NCBI RefSeq assembly: GCF_023701695.1
Contig: NZ_JAJOZC010000001.1
Span: 5,455,894 to 5,519,893 of the forward strand
From: Streptomyces sp. RKAG290
Lineage (GTDB): Bacteria; Actinomycetota; Actinomycetes; Streptomycetales; Streptomycetaceae
DNA: 64,000 nucleotides
Direction of reading: 5' to 3'
In this document: positions 28,760 through 37,239 of the stretch, piece by piece
Numbering within the stretch: position 1 is the first letter of the stretch
How the letters are laid out: each line of letters opens with the position of its first letter
Notes under the pieces: model-generated
Seen by the model: the letters and a program-made list of their open reading frames with translations, nothing else
The model's database searches: none
Told to the model about the DNA's origin: nothing
Translations under genes and position numbers: made by a program

Positions 28760-30418
28760 ATGGCACGACGCACCCATGTGCTCAGCGCGCTCGCACTGGC
28801 GGCGGCCGCCGCGCTCATCCCCGTACAGGCCACGGCGCAGCAGTCCGCGCGGCCCGCCGCCCCGTGCGGTGCGCCGGTGAGACCCGCTTCGCAGATGACG
28901 GTCGAAGCGTGCGACAGCCCCGACCGGATCATCGAGAAGGCGGCGAACATCGTCCCCACCGCCGGCCAACTGGCCTGGCAGCAGCGGGAGGTCACGGCCT
29001 TCACGCACTTCGGGATGAACACCTTCACCGGCCGCGAGTGGGGCTCCGGTACGGAGGACGAGAAGCTCTTCGCGCCCAAGAGCATCGACGCCGACCAGTG
29101 GATGCGCGCCTACAAGGCCGCGGGCATCAAGCAGGTCATGCTCACCGTCAAGCACCACGACGGCTTCGTCCTCTATCCGAGCCGCTACACCGACCACTCG
29201 GTCGCCCTCAGCCCGGGCAGCCCCGATGTCGTCGCGCTCTATGTGAAGGCCGCCCGTAAGGCGGGCCTCAAGGTCGGCCTCTACCTCTCGCCCTCCGACG
29301 GCGCGGAACTCCCGCACGCCTGGCACGCCCAGTGGGTCGAGACGATCCGGGCCAAGCAGGCCGAGGGCAAGCCGCTGAGCCTGCCGGAGCGGATGGCCCT
29401 GGAGGACGGCGACCGCGCACCCGCCGGCCAGGGCCGGTTCGGCAACGGCAGTGCCGTCACCGAGCGGACCATCCCCACCCTCGTCCCCGGTGACGACCGT
29501 GCCGCCCGGGTGAAGAGCGGCAAGCTGCCCACCTTCAAGGTGAAGGCCGACGACTACGACGCGTACTACCTCAACCAGCTCTACGAGATCTTCACCCAGT
29601 ACGGTCCGGTGGAGGAGCTCTGGCTGGACGGCGCCAACCCGTGGTCCGGCTCCGGGATCACCCAGAAGTACGACGTCAAGCAGTGGTTCGACATGGTCAA
29701 GGCGCTCTCGCCGAACACCGTCGTCTTCCAGGGCCCGCAGGGCGTCCGCTGGGTCGGCAACGAGTCCGGCGTCGCCCGGGAGACCGAGTGGAGCGTCACC
29801 CCGCACGTCACCGATCCCTGGACGGGGCTCGGCAGCCTCCCCAACGACTCGACCGAACCCGACATCGGCTCCCGGGCCAAGCTCCTCGACCCGGCCATCA
29901 GGTACCTGCAGTGGTACCCGGCCGAGGCCGACGTCTCCAACCGCCCCGGCTGGTTCTACCACCCCGACGAAAAGCCCAAGACGGCAGCGCAGTTGATGGA
30001 CCTGTACGAGAAGAGCGTCGGCCGCAACGCCTCGCTGCTGCTCAACGTCCCGCCCGCGCCGGACGGCAGGATCGCGGACGGGGACGTGACCTCGCTGACC
30101 GCCTTCGGCGCCGATCTGCGCCGGACCTACGGCACCGATGTACGCAAGAAGGGGCCGGGCCCGTACACCTTCGACCGGGTCGCCGTCCGTGAGGACATCC
30201 GGCACGGACAGCGGGTGGAGAAGTTCGCCGTGGAGGCCCGGATCGGCGGAACGTGGCGGCGGATCGCGGACGGCACCACCATCGGCCACGAGCGCATCCT
30301 GCCGCTGCCCGCGGCCGTCACCGCGTCGGACGTCCGGGTCAAGGTGCTGGAGTCCAGGGCGAAGCCGTACCTGGCCGCCACGACGCTGCACCTCACCACC
30401 GCACCGGCCAGGCCCTAA
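28760..30418 (+). CDS. Secreted alpha-L-fucosidase (GH29)
   Basis: A 552-residue extracellular glycosidase that removes alpha-L-fucose from glycans. A Sec signal peptide (VLSALALAAAAALIPVQATA) is followed by the GH29 barrel: TAFTHFGMNTFTGREWG, LTVKHHDGFVLYPS and VEELWLDGANPW with the predicted nucleophile Asp. The C-terminus has a small beta domain (FDRVAVREDIRHGQRVEKFAVE). GGGAGG lies upstream of the ATG. No fucose transporter or catabolic genes are nearby. It overlaps the 3' end of the response-regulator gene by 4 bp tail to tail. Confidence 0.9.
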   Translation: MARRTHVLSALALAAAAALIPVQATAQQSARPAAPCGAPVRPASQMTVEACDSPDRIIEKAANIVPTAGQLAWQQREVTAFTHFGMNTFTGREWGSGTEDEKLFAPKSIDADQWMRAYKAAGIKQVMLTVKHHDGFVLYPSRYTDHSVALSPGSPDVVALYVKAARKAGLKVGLYLSPSDGAELPHAWHAQWVETIRAKQAEGKPLSLPERMALEDGDRAPAGQGRFGNGSAVTERTIPTLVPGDDRAARVKSGKLPTFKVKADDYDAYYLNQLYEIFTQYGPVEELWLDGANPWSGSGITQKYDVKQWFDMVKALSPNTVVFQGPQGVRWVGNESGVARETEWSVTPHVTDPWTGLGSLPNDSTEPDIGSRAKLLDPAIRYLQWYPAEADVSNRPGWFYHPDEKPKTAAQLMDLYEKSVGRNASLLLNVPPAPDGRIADGDVTSLTAFGADLRRTYGTDVRKKGPGPYTFDRVAVREDIRHGQRVEKFAVEARIGGTWRRIADGTTIGHERILPLPAAVTASDVRVKVLESRAKPYLAATTLHLTTAPARP

Positions 30419-31062
30419 CCCCGGTCCAGATACGCGAGTACCGCAAGAACGCGGCGGTTGTCGTCGTCGGAGGGCGGCAGGCCGAGCTTTCCGAAGATGT
30501 TCGAGGTGTGCTTGGCCACCGCCCGCTCCGTGATCACCATGTGCGAGGCGATCGCCGCGTTCGAACGGCCCTGTGCCATCTGCTCCATGACCTCGCGCTC
30601 GCGCGGGGTCAGCCCGCCCATCGGCTTGTCCTGCGAGCGCCGCGACAGCAGCTGCGAGATCACCTGCGGGTCCATCGCGGTGCCGCCCGCGGCGACCCGG
30701 CGCACCGCGTCGATGAACTGGTCGGCGTCGAAGACCCGGTCCTTGAGCAGGTAGCCGATGGCGCCGTTGCCGTCCGCCAGCAACTCACGCGCGTACAACT
30801 GCTCGACGTGCTGGGACAGTACGAGCACCGGCAGCCCCGGCCTGGCCCGACGTGCGGCCAGTGCGCACTGCAGCCCCTCATCCGTGTGGGACGGCGGAAG
30901 CCGGACGTCGACAACGGCGACGTCCGGCTTCAACTCGGCGAGTGCCCTGGTCAGTTCGGGTCCGGTCTCGACGGCGGCCGCGATCTCGAAGTCGTACGCC
31001 TCCAGCATGCGGACCAGGCCGTCGCGCAGCAGGAAGAGATCTTCGGCTAGGACAACTCGCAA
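30415..31062 (-). CDS. NarL/LuxR-type response regulator
   Basis: A 215-residue response regulator. The receiver domain keeps the phosphate-accepting Asp52 in VAVVDVRLPP, an acidic pair near Glu7-Asp8 and Lys in YLLKDRV. The C-terminal LuxR HTH is LTPREREVMEQMAQGRSNAA...VAKHTSNIFGKLG. It overlaps the kinase gene by 16 bp, so the two are coupled. It is a probable regulator of the divergent MMPL exporter gene. Confidence 0.9.
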   Translation of the reverse strand: MRVVLAEDLFLLRDGLVRMLEAYDFEIAAAVETGPELTRALAELKPDVAVVDVRLPPSHTDEGLQCALAARRARPGLPVLVLSQHVEQLYARELLADGNGAIGYLLKDRVFDADQFIDAVRRVAAGGTAMDPQVISQLLSRRSQDKPMGGLTPREREVMEQMAQGRSNAAIASHMVITERAVAKHTSNIFGKLGLPPSDDDNRRVLAVLAYLDRG

Positions 31063-32315
31063 GGGATCTCCATGGTCACCATGGTGGGACCGCCCGCGGG
31101 GCTGCTGACGGCCATGATGCCGTCGAATGTACCGAGCCGGCGTTCGACTCCGCTCAGGCCCGAGCCCGATCCGGCCTGCGCGCCGCCCTTTCCGTTGTCC
31201 GTGACGGAGATCCGCAGATGGCCGTCGGCATCGTGCAGGTCCACCCAGATCCGGTCCGCGCCCGAGTGCTTCGCGGCGTTCGTCAGGAGCTCGCTGACCG
31301 CGAAGTAGGCGGCCGACTCGACCGGGGCGTCCGCGCGACCGCTCAGCTCCACGTCCACCTCGGTCCGGATCGGCAGCCGCAGGGCCAGCGCCTTGACCGC
31401 GTCCCCGAGCCCGCGCTCGGCGAGGACCGGCGGATGAATGCCCCGCACGAGATCGCGCAGCTCCGTCAGCGCCTCCGCCGACGACTGGCGGGCCATCGCC
31501 AGGAGCTTCTTCGCCTGCGCCGGGTCCTTCTCGACGAGTGCCTCGATGGTGCCCAGATTCATGCCCATGGCGACCAGCCTGGCCTGCGCCCCGTCGTGCA
31601 GGTCCCGCTCGATGCGCCGCAGCTCCGAGGCGGCCGTGTCGACCGCCTCGTGCCGGGTCTCGGTCAGCCGGTCGACGCGCAGGGCCAGTTCCTGCTCATG
31701 GGTGGGAGCCAGCACCGAGCGGGCGAGCACGAAGTGGGCGCGCAGCAGCCGTTCGCTCAGCGCCACACCGACCGCGAAGAACCCCACACCGACCGCGGCG
31801 GCGGCGAGAGCCGTCGCCTGGCTGTCGACCGGCACGAACGCGTACCAGTACCGGTCGTCCGTGAAGACCCGCCACAGCCCGGCCGCCAGGACGAACCCCT
31901 CCACCGGGTAGATCATCAGCGCCGCCGCGAGGATCGCCACCACGTAGCCGGCCGTCATGTCGACCAGGAGCCACCGGATGTCCCGCCAGGTCGCCGGGTC
32001 CTTGAGCATCAGCCCGGTCCGCTCCACCTGGCCGACGAACCCGTCGCGCAGATCCTTCGGGAACGGCCGGTACGGCACCGGGATGCGGACGTCGCACCAG
32101 GTGGCCGCCAGCAGCCGGCGCTGGTTGGCGTGCTTGCGGACCGCGGTCAGCGTGTACGGGGTGGCGACCAGGCCGATCCCCAGCGGGATGAACGCGATGG
32201 CGAGCACCGTCAGCACGAACAGCGTGACCGAGCCCACGATCGAGGCGAACGACAGCACCAGCCCGCGCCCGGCCGCCAGCAGCGCGGCCCTTATCCGTCC
32301 GTTCGGCCTGTTCAT
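31047..32315 (-). CDS. Sensor histidine kinase (HisKA_3 type)
   Basis: A 422-residue membrane kinase. The N-terminal half has about four hydrophobic segments (including VTLFVLTVLAIAFIPLGIGL) typical of the sensor/DUF1206-like domains of actinobacterial kinases. The phosphorylated His lies in IERDLHDGAQARL, and the ATPase domain has the N box SELLTNAAKHS and a G box in SVTDNGKGG. ATG 32315 (MNRPNGRIRA) chosen. It is operonic with the response regulator and divergent from the MMPL gene. Confidence 0.9.
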   Translation of the reverse strand: MNRPNGRIRAALLAAGRGLVLSFASIVGSVTLFVLTVLAIAFIPLGIGLVATPYTLTAVRKHANQRRLLAATWCDVRIPVPYRPFPKDLRDGFVGQVERTGLMLKDPATWRDIRWLLVDMTAGYVVAILAAALMIYPVEGFVLAAGLWRVFTDDRYWYAFVPVDSQATALAAAAVGVGFFAVGVALSERLLRAHFVLARSVLAPTHEQELALRVDRLTETRHEAVDTAASELRRIERDLHDGAQARLVAMGMNLGTIEALVEKDPAQAKKLLAMARQSSAEALTELRDLVRGIHPPVLAERGLGDAVKALALRLPIRTEVDVELSGRADAPVESAAYFAVSELLTNAAKHSGADRIWVDLHDADGHLRISVTDNGKGGAQAGSGSGLSGVERRLGTFDGIMAVSSPAGGPTMVTMEIPCELS

Positions 32316-32408
32316 ATCGGTCCCTCTTCCGTTGCCGGGCACTCGTGGCAGCCCCGGTCCGCACACAGTCTGACCTCTCCGGCAGCCGGGGCGGCAGCCG
32401 TTCTGCCA

Positions 32409-32552
32409 CCCGGGTGGGGTGTACCCAGCACCACCCCGTGACCTCGCCCTACGTCGCGCCGAGTGGGGGCCTGCGCGGCTGGGGCGGCGGGCTCGCGGTT
32501 CCTAGATTCAAGGGTGTCCAGTCCGACGTACGAAACAGGGGGCGAACACGCC
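32409..32552 (+). promoter_or_regulatory. Kinase-MMPL divergent region with GGGTGGGGTG/CACCACCCC repeat
   Basis: The 237-bp gap between the divergent kinase and MMPL genes has a near-palindrome GGGTGGGGTG...CACCACCCCG near 32409-32433 and a -10-like TAGATT at 32503-32508 about 45 bp before the MMPL ATG. CAGGGGGCG precedes the start codon. A response-regulator binding site is plausible but not shown. Confidence 0.4.
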
Positions 32553-34691
32553 ATGAGGCCTAATCTCGCGGCACGCATCGGTGTGTGGAGCGCACACCAT
32601 CGAAAGACGGCCATTCTCGGCTGGCTGCTCTTCGTCGTGCTCGCCGCGGGCATCGGCGGCGCGTCGGGCATGGTCGAGATGTCCGACGCGGAGAACGGTG
32701 CGGGCGACTCCGCCCGCGCCGAGCAGATCCTCTCCGACGCCGGCCTCAGCCACCGGGCGGGCGAGCTGGTCATGGTGTCGTCGGCCCGGCCGGACGGCTG
32801 GCGGACCGCGGCGCGGGAGCTGACCGCGGCCCTCGGGAAGACCGGCGAGGTGACCGGCCTCGCGGCGCCGGCCGTCTCCAAGGACGGCAAGGACGCGCTG
32901 CTCACGTTCGAGATGAAGGGGGACGCGGCCACCGCGTCCGACCGGGTGCAGCCCGTCCTGGACGCCGTGGCCGGGGTCCAGAAGGAACGGACGGACGTCA
33001 CGGTCCACCAGTTCGGCGACGCCAGCGCCGGGAAGTGGCTGGGCGACCTGCTCAGCGACGACTTCATGAAGGCCGAGTTCACCGCCGTACCCCTGGCGCT
33101 GGGCATTCTGCTGGTCGCCTTCGGCGCCGTGGTCGCGGCCCTGCTGCCCGTCGGGCTCGCGCTGACCGCGTGCATGGCCGCCTTCGGTCTGCTGTCGCTC
33201 GCCAGCCACCAGCTGCACCTCTTCCAGACCACGTACTCCGTGATGTTCCTGATGGGCTTCGCCGTCGGCGTCGACTACTGCCTCTTCTACCTGCGGCGCG
33301 AGCGGGACGAGCGGGCCGCGGGGCGCGATGCCGAGACGGCGCTGCGGATCGCCGCGGCGACCAGCGGCCGGTCCGTGCTCGTGTCCGGGCTGACCGTCAT
33401 GGTCGCGATGGCCGGCATGTTCCTGTCCGGACTGATGCTGTTCAAGGGCTTCGCCCTCGCCACGATCATCGTGGTCTTCATCGCCATGATGGGATCCGTG
33501 ACGGTACTGCCCGCGCTGCTGTCCTGGCTGGGCGACCGGATCGACGCCGGACGGGTGCCGCTGCTGAACCGGCGCGGCAAGCGGGGTACGAAGCAGAGCG
33601 GCGGGATCGCCGGCAAGCTGCTGCGGCCCGTCCTGTCCAAGCCGAAGTTCTTCGCCGCCGCCTCCGTCGTCGTCCTGCTCGTGCTGGCCGCGCCCGCCCT
33701 CGGCATGAAGACCGAAGAGCTCGGCCTGGAGAAGCAGTTCGGCTCCGGCTCCCAGCTGGCGGTCGCCTACCGGCACATCAGCGACACCTTCCCCGGCGGC
33801 CCCGCCCCGGCCCAGGTGGTTGTCGAGGCGGACGACATCCAGGCTCCCGGTGTGCGCAAGGCACTCGACGGCTTCGACAGGGTGACCGTCCACCGGGCGC
33901 AGAACGTCGCGGAGATCGAGGTCCCGCTGCCCCACGGCGAGAGCGACCTCACCGAGCTGCGCGCGGAACGGCTGCCGGCCGCCTTCGACGGCACGGGCGC
34001 CCGTGCCTATGTGACCGGTGAGGTGGCCGGTTCCACGGACTTCAACGACCAGCTGAAGCGCGGCATCGTGCCCGTCTTCCTCTTCATCACCGCCGTGACC
34101 TTCCTGCTGATGCTGTTCTGCTTCCGCTCCTACGTCATCGCGGTGACGGCGATCCTGCTCAACCTGCTCTCGGTGGCCGCCGCGTACGGCGTGATGGTCG
34201 CCGTGTTCCAGCACGGCTGGGGTGCCTCGCTGATCGGCTCGGAGGGCGTCGGCGCGATCGAGTCCTGGATGCCGCTGTTCGTCCTCGTCGTCCTGTTCGG
34301 ACTCTCGATGGACTACCACGTCTTCGTCGTCTCCCGGATCCGCGAGGCCCACGGGCGCGGGCTCGGCACCCGGGCCGCGATCGACGAGGGCATCCGGCGC
34401 ACGGCGGGTGCGGTGACCGGCGCGGCCGTGATCATGGTGGCGGTGTTCTCGGTCTTCGGAACGCTGTCCATGCAGGACATGCAGCAGATGGGCGTCGGCC
34501 TGGCCGTCGCGGTGCTGCTGGACGCGACGATCGTACGGATGGTCCTGCTGCCCTCCGTGATGGCGCTGCTGGGTGAGCGGAACTGGCGGACACCGCGCGG
34601 ACTGTCCAGGCTGCCGAGCCTGGACCACAGCGAGCCGGAGCCGGAGCCCGGCCCCGCAGCGGCCCCGGTGGGCACGGGCCTGCGCGGCTGA
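32553..34691 (+). CDS. MMPL-family (RND-type) membrane exporter
   Basis: A 712-residue transporter with the two-fold MMPL plan: one membrane helix at the N-terminus (ILGWLLFVVLAAGIGGASG), an extracytoplasmic domain, then five helices, repeated. The conserved FAVGVDYCLFYLRRERDER and FGLSMDYHVFVVSRIRE segments carry the Asp-Tyr pairs used in proton relay. Streptomyces MMPL proteins export lipids or antibiotics. ATG 32553 (MRPNLAARIG) chosen. It is likely under the adjacent two-component system. The substrate is unknown. Confidence 0.9.
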   Translation: MRPNLAARIGVWSAHHRKTAILGWLLFVVLAAGIGGASGMVEMSDAENGAGDSARAEQILSDAGLSHRAGELVMVSSARPDGWRTAARELTAALGKTGEVTGLAAPAVSKDGKDALLTFEMKGDAATASDRVQPVLDAVAGVQKERTDVTVHQFGDASAGKWLGDLLSDDFMKAEFTAVPLALGILLVAFGAVVAALLPVGLALTACMAAFGLLSLASHQLHLFQTTYSVMFLMGFAVGVDYCLFYLRRERDERAAGRDAETALRIAAATSGRSVLVSGLTVMVAMAGMFLSGLMLFKGFALATIIVVFIAMMGSVTVLPALLSWLGDRIDAGRVPLLNRRGKRGTKQSGGIAGKLLRPVLSKPKFFAAASVVVLLVLAAPALGMKTEELGLEKQFGSGSQLAVAYRHISDTFPGGPAPAQVVVEADDIQAPGVRKALDGFDRVTVHRAQNVAEIEVPLPHGESDLTELRAERLPAAFDGTGARAYVTGEVAGSTDFNDQLKRGIVPVFLFITAVTFLLMLFCFRSYVIAVTAILLNLLSVAAAYGVMVAVFQHGWGASLIGSEGVGAIESWMPLFVLVVLFGLSMDYHVFVVSRIREAHGRGLGTRAAIDEGIRRTAGAVTGAAVIMVAVFSVFGTLSMQDMQQMGVGLAVAVLLDATIVRMVLLPSVMALLGERNWRTPRGLSRLPSLDHSEPEPEPGPAAAPVGTGLRG

Positions 34692-34697
34692 GCCCGG

Positions 34698-34759
34698 ACA
34701 CCTGGAAGGGGGGTTCCGGTTCCGGTGAGTACCGGAACCGGAACCCCCCTTCCGGGTGT
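34698..34759. terminator. Giant near-perfect hairpin after the MMPL gene
   Basis: Two 23-nt arms at 34704-34726 and 34731-34753 are exact reverse complements around the tetraloop GAGT. The match extends through ACACC(T/C) to about 29 bp with one wobble (34698-34759). The core is CCGGTTCCGGT/ACCGGAACCGG. A strong factor-independent terminator, just 6 bp after the MMPL stop codon. A sister element is at 35243-35290. Confidence 0.85.
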
Positions 34760-34812
34760 CTCAGGGTGCGCCGCCAGGCGCGAAGAACTCGAAGAGGACG
34801 AAAGAGGACGGG

Positions 34813-35241
34813 ATGAGACAGGTGCCGACCCGCTGGACCGTACCGCTGCTCACGACCGCGGCCCTGCTTGCTGCGGCCACGGCATGCACGGACCAGCAGA
34901 AGACCCCGGCACCTGTACCGTCCTCCGCGGTCATCGGGCACTGGGCCGGTGACTGCGGAGCCACCCTCGACATCATCGACGGCGGCCACTTCGCCTTCGC
35001 CGGCTTCCCGTCGGGGGAGGGGGCGCACGACGAGCGGCGTCTCACCGGGAACGGGCGGTGGTACCTCTACCGAGGTGGGAAGGACGCGCTGCCCCCCTCC
35101 CTCGACCTGAAGCACGACAAGGTGCTGCTCTCGCTCTTCTACACGCGCTCGTCCGACGGCGCGGTCACCGCGATGCACTTCGACGAGGAAGACCGGACCT
35201 GCACCTTCAGACAGCGGAAGCAGGAGGCGCCGGGTCGGTGA
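34813..35241 (+). CDS. Small putative lipoprotein
   Basis: A 142-residue exported protein. The signal peptide ends at the lipobox ATACTDQ. The mature part, IGHWAGDCGATLDIIDGGHFAF and SLDLKHDKVLLSLFYTRSS, looks like a small beta-rich domain with two Cys. ATG 34813 with GAGG upstream; an earlier in-frame start would fall against the preceding hairpin. Function unknown. It is bracketed by two related hairpins. Confidence 0.72.
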   Translation: MRQVPTRWTVPLLTTAALLAAATACTDQQKTPAPVPSSAVIGHWAGDCGATLDIIDGGHFAFAGFPSGEGAHDERRLTGNGRWYLYRGGKDALPPSLDLKHDKVLLSLFYTRSSDGAVTAMHFDEEDRTCTFRQRKQEAPGR

Positions 35242-35242
35242 C

Positions 35243-35290
35243 GGAAATGGGCCCCGGTTCCGGTACACACCGGAACCGGGGCCCACTTCC
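35243..35290. terminator. Second related giant hairpin, bidirectional terminator
   Basis: Arms of 16 nt, GGGCCCCGGTTCCGGT (35249-35264) and its exact complement (35269-35284), with loop ACAC. Pairing extends outward through GGAAAT/ACTTCC with one mismatch. It shares the CCGGTTCCGGT core and the right-hand flank TTCCGGGTGTCTCAGGG with the element at 34698-34759. It sits between the convergent lipoprotein and winged-helix genes. Confidence 0.85.
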
Positions 35291-35297
35291 GGGTGTC

Positions 35298-35915
35298 TCA
35301 GGGCGCGTACTTGTAGCCGACGCGCCGCACCGTCTGGATCGAACGGCGGTGCTCGGCGCCCAGCTTGCGGCGCAGCCGGGCGATGTGGACGTCGACGGTG
35401 CGGCCGTCGCCCACGTGTCCGTAGCCCCAGACCGTGGTCACCAACTGGTCGCGGGTGTGCACCCGGTGGGGGTGCGCCACCAGATGGGCCAGCAGCTCGA
35501 ACTCCAGGTAGGTGAGGTCGAGGGTGTTCCCGTTCACCGCGGCGGTGCGCTGGACGGAGTCGATGCGCACGGGCCCGGTCCCCGGGTCCTCCAGCGCCTC
35601 CGGCACCACGTACTGGGCGGCCCCGGCGACCGCGGCCGAGAGGGCCGGCTGCTGATCGGCGGGGACGAGCACCAGGTAGCCCACCATCGGCGGGCGGCCC
35701 GGCAGCGCCGGCACGGTGTGCTGGGGCGCGGGCAGCCAGGTCGCGCCCGGCGTCAGGAACGCGGACACGTCGGCCGGCTGGAAGACCTCGTCCGGCGCGA
35801 CGGCCCGCAGCCGGTGCCGGTTGGGGGAGGGCGGACGGGAGGAGGTGGCCGCAGCGGCCGCCGTCGGCGCTGCGGTGGCAGCGGCTGCGGCGGAGAGGAT
35901 ACGAGTGTTCGCCAT
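35298..35915 (-). CDS. OmpR/PhoB-type winged-helix regulator, possibly GlnRII
   Basis: A 205-residue protein. After an Ala/Pro-rich N-terminus comes a ~60-residue segment (PMVGYLVLVPADQQPAL) that lacks the phospho-acceptor pattern of a receiver. The C-terminal winged helix reads LDLTYLEFELLAHLVAHPHRVHTR...VDVHIARLRRKLG and YKYAP. Two genes upstream is glnII, the setting in which Streptomyces glnRII was described, so it may be GlnRII; I cannot confirm this without alignment. It is preceded by a possible leader peptide at 35998-36117. Confidence 0.75.
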   Translation of the reverse strand: MANTRILSAAAAATAAPTAAAAATSSRPPSPNRHRLRAVAPDEVFQPADVSAFLTPGATWLPAPQHTVPALPGRPPMVGYLVLVPADQQPALSAAVAGAAQYVVPEALEDPGTGPVRIDSVQRTAAVNGNTLDLTYLEFELLAHLVAHPHRVHTRDQLVTTVWGYGHVGDGRTVDVHIARLRRKLGAEHRRSIQTVRRVGYKYAP

Positions 35916-35997
35916 GGGGGTCAGCTCTTTCGCGCGAGGAGTCGTCTGTGGACGGACTTGCTGCGTGCGCGCGGACCGAAGACCGGGGTGAGCGGCT

Positions 35998-36117
35998 TTA
36001 GAGGGCCAGCGCGTTCAACGCGCGGCAACACACCCGGTCGAAGTCGTGATGCTGACGGGAGGGCCAGAAAGGCTCGAGGTCGCTGCGACCTGTCGAGGGG
36101 TGCTGGATGCTGGCCAT
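35998..36117 (-). CDS. Possible 39-residue leader peptide with a Cys-Cys-Arg motif
   Basis: Short frame starting ATG 36117: MASIQHPSTGRSDLEPFWP, then SRQHHDFDRVCCRALNALAL and a TAA at 35998, 82 bp upstream of the winged-helix gene start. GGGGGC lies just before the ATG. Two 7+1+7 palindromes lie inside it: AGGTCGCtGCGACCT (36077-36091) and GCGCGTTcAACGCGC (36009-36023). The Asp-x-x-Arg-Val-Cys-Cys-Arg end recalls cysteine-containing attenuator leader peptides of actinobacteria. A cis-acting role is inferred; it could also be a chance frame. Confidence 0.42.
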   Translation of the reverse strand: MASIQHPSTGRSDLEPFWPSRQHHDFDRVCCRALNALAL

Positions 36118-36226
36118 GCCCCCATTGAACCAGAGACGCGACGCCTTGGCAGTCCTCTCTCACCCGTCGATACGGACCCTTTGCGTTACCTTCCTCACCC
36201 GGGGCCGCCCCGGGCCGCCCCGGCCC
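36118..36226. other. Gap between the leader-peptide candidate and the DUF6891 gene
   Basis: 109 bp, lower in G+C than its surroundings (TACGGACCCTTTGCGTTACC), so it may hold the promoter for the leader and winged-helix genes on the minus strand. The short palindrome CCCGGGGCCGCCCCGGG near 36199 could end the upstream DUF6891 transcript. Confidence 0.4.
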
Positions 36227-37138
36227 TCAACCGACCAGCCGTTTCCGCCAGTCCAGGTCCGTCAGTTCGATCGCCTGGTCCGGCGAACCGTCCCACTCCA
36301 CGGTCAGTCCCGCGTCACCCAGCGCCGCCGCGACCTCGCGCCCCACCGCCGCTGTCGTCTCCGCGGACCCGTCGAACCCGCCGTAGTACAGGGACAGGCC
36401 GTGTCCCGCCGCCGCGCCCTCGGTGCCCTGCAGGTGGAAGAAGACGAAGCCCCGCGCGTCGTCCCGTCCGTCCCCGTGGATCTCGCTGAGACCGCACGAC
36501 CGGCAGCAGGCGAAGTGCTCCCGGGCGGTGATGCCCTGCCCGTCCAGCGCGGCGAAGGCCCGCTCCAGCCGGTCCGCGTCGGTCACGTCCGACCACAGCC
36601 GCTGCTCCTCGACGCGCTCCAGCCACAGCCGCTCCACCAGCAGGCGCGCCTGCGCCAGGGTCACCGGATGCACGCCGTCCTTCACCAGGTAGTCCTCGGC
36701 GGACTCGGCGAGCTCCGACACGCTGCCGTACCCGCCGCGCAGCAACTCCCGCACGCGCTCCTCCAGCTGGGCGCGGATCCCCGCCTCGATCTCCGGGACC
36801 GGCTCCGGCTCGGGCAGGCCGGAGTCCTCCCAGACGACTCCCGCGTCCCAGCCGGACTCCTGGCGGGCCCAGCCCGACATCAGCGCGGCTACCCGCTCGG
36901 GCGCGTCGACGACGATGCGCACATGGGTGTCGGGGCCGCCGTCGCGGTGCTCCAGCTCGTACGACCCGGCGCCCTCGTGCCACACCTGGATGAAGGAGCC
37001 CGGGATGTCCGGTATCCGCTGCACGACCAGGAAGTGGTCGTCGGGCCCACCGATCCGGTGCACCAGAGCGCTCAGCTCCTGGGCCGAAATGCGGGTGTGG
37101 GCCTGCTGGTTCTCGGTCGTCACCTTGATTTCGAGCAT
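36227..37138 (-). CDS. DUF6891-like protein of unknown function
   Basis: A 303-residue cytosolic protein with no signal peptide. The first ~105 residues form one domain (MLEIKVTTENQQAHTRISAQ, then an EHRDGGPDTHVRIVVDAPER strand region); the remainder resembles DUF6891, with YLVKDGVHPVTLAQARLLVE and a CCRSCG cysteine cluster. Start ATG 37138, 101 bp from the end of glnII and separated from it by a strong terminator. Role unknown. Confidence 0.65.
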   Translation of the reverse strand: MLEIKVTTENQQAHTRISAQELSALVHRIGGPDDHFLVVQRIPDIPGSFIQVWHEGAGSYELEHRDGGPDTHVRIVVDAPERVAALMSGWARQESGWDAGVVWEDSGLPEPEPVPEIEAGIRAQLEERVRELLRGGYGSVSELAESAEDYLVKDGVHPVTLAQARLLVERLWLERVEEQRLWSDVTDADRLERAFAALDGQGITAREHFACCRSCGLSEIHGDGRDDARGFVFFHLQGTEGAAAGHGLSLYYGGFDGSAETTAAVGREVAAALGDAGLTVEWDGSPDQAIELTDLDWRKRLVG

Positions 37139-37181
37139 GGGACCACCCTGGCACAACCCACTGACAACCCCGGGCACGCCT

Positions 37182-37217
37182 AGGGGGCGCCCACCGGATG
37201 ACCGGTGGGCGCCCCCT
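37182..37217 (-). terminator. Terminator of glnII
   Basis: Perfect 16-bp stem, AGGGGGCGCCCACCGG (37182-37197) with its exact complement at 37202-37217 and loop ATGA, 22 bp beyond the glnII stop codon. Confidence 0.85.
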
Positions 37218-37239
37218 GGTACGGACGGTCGCCGCGGGA

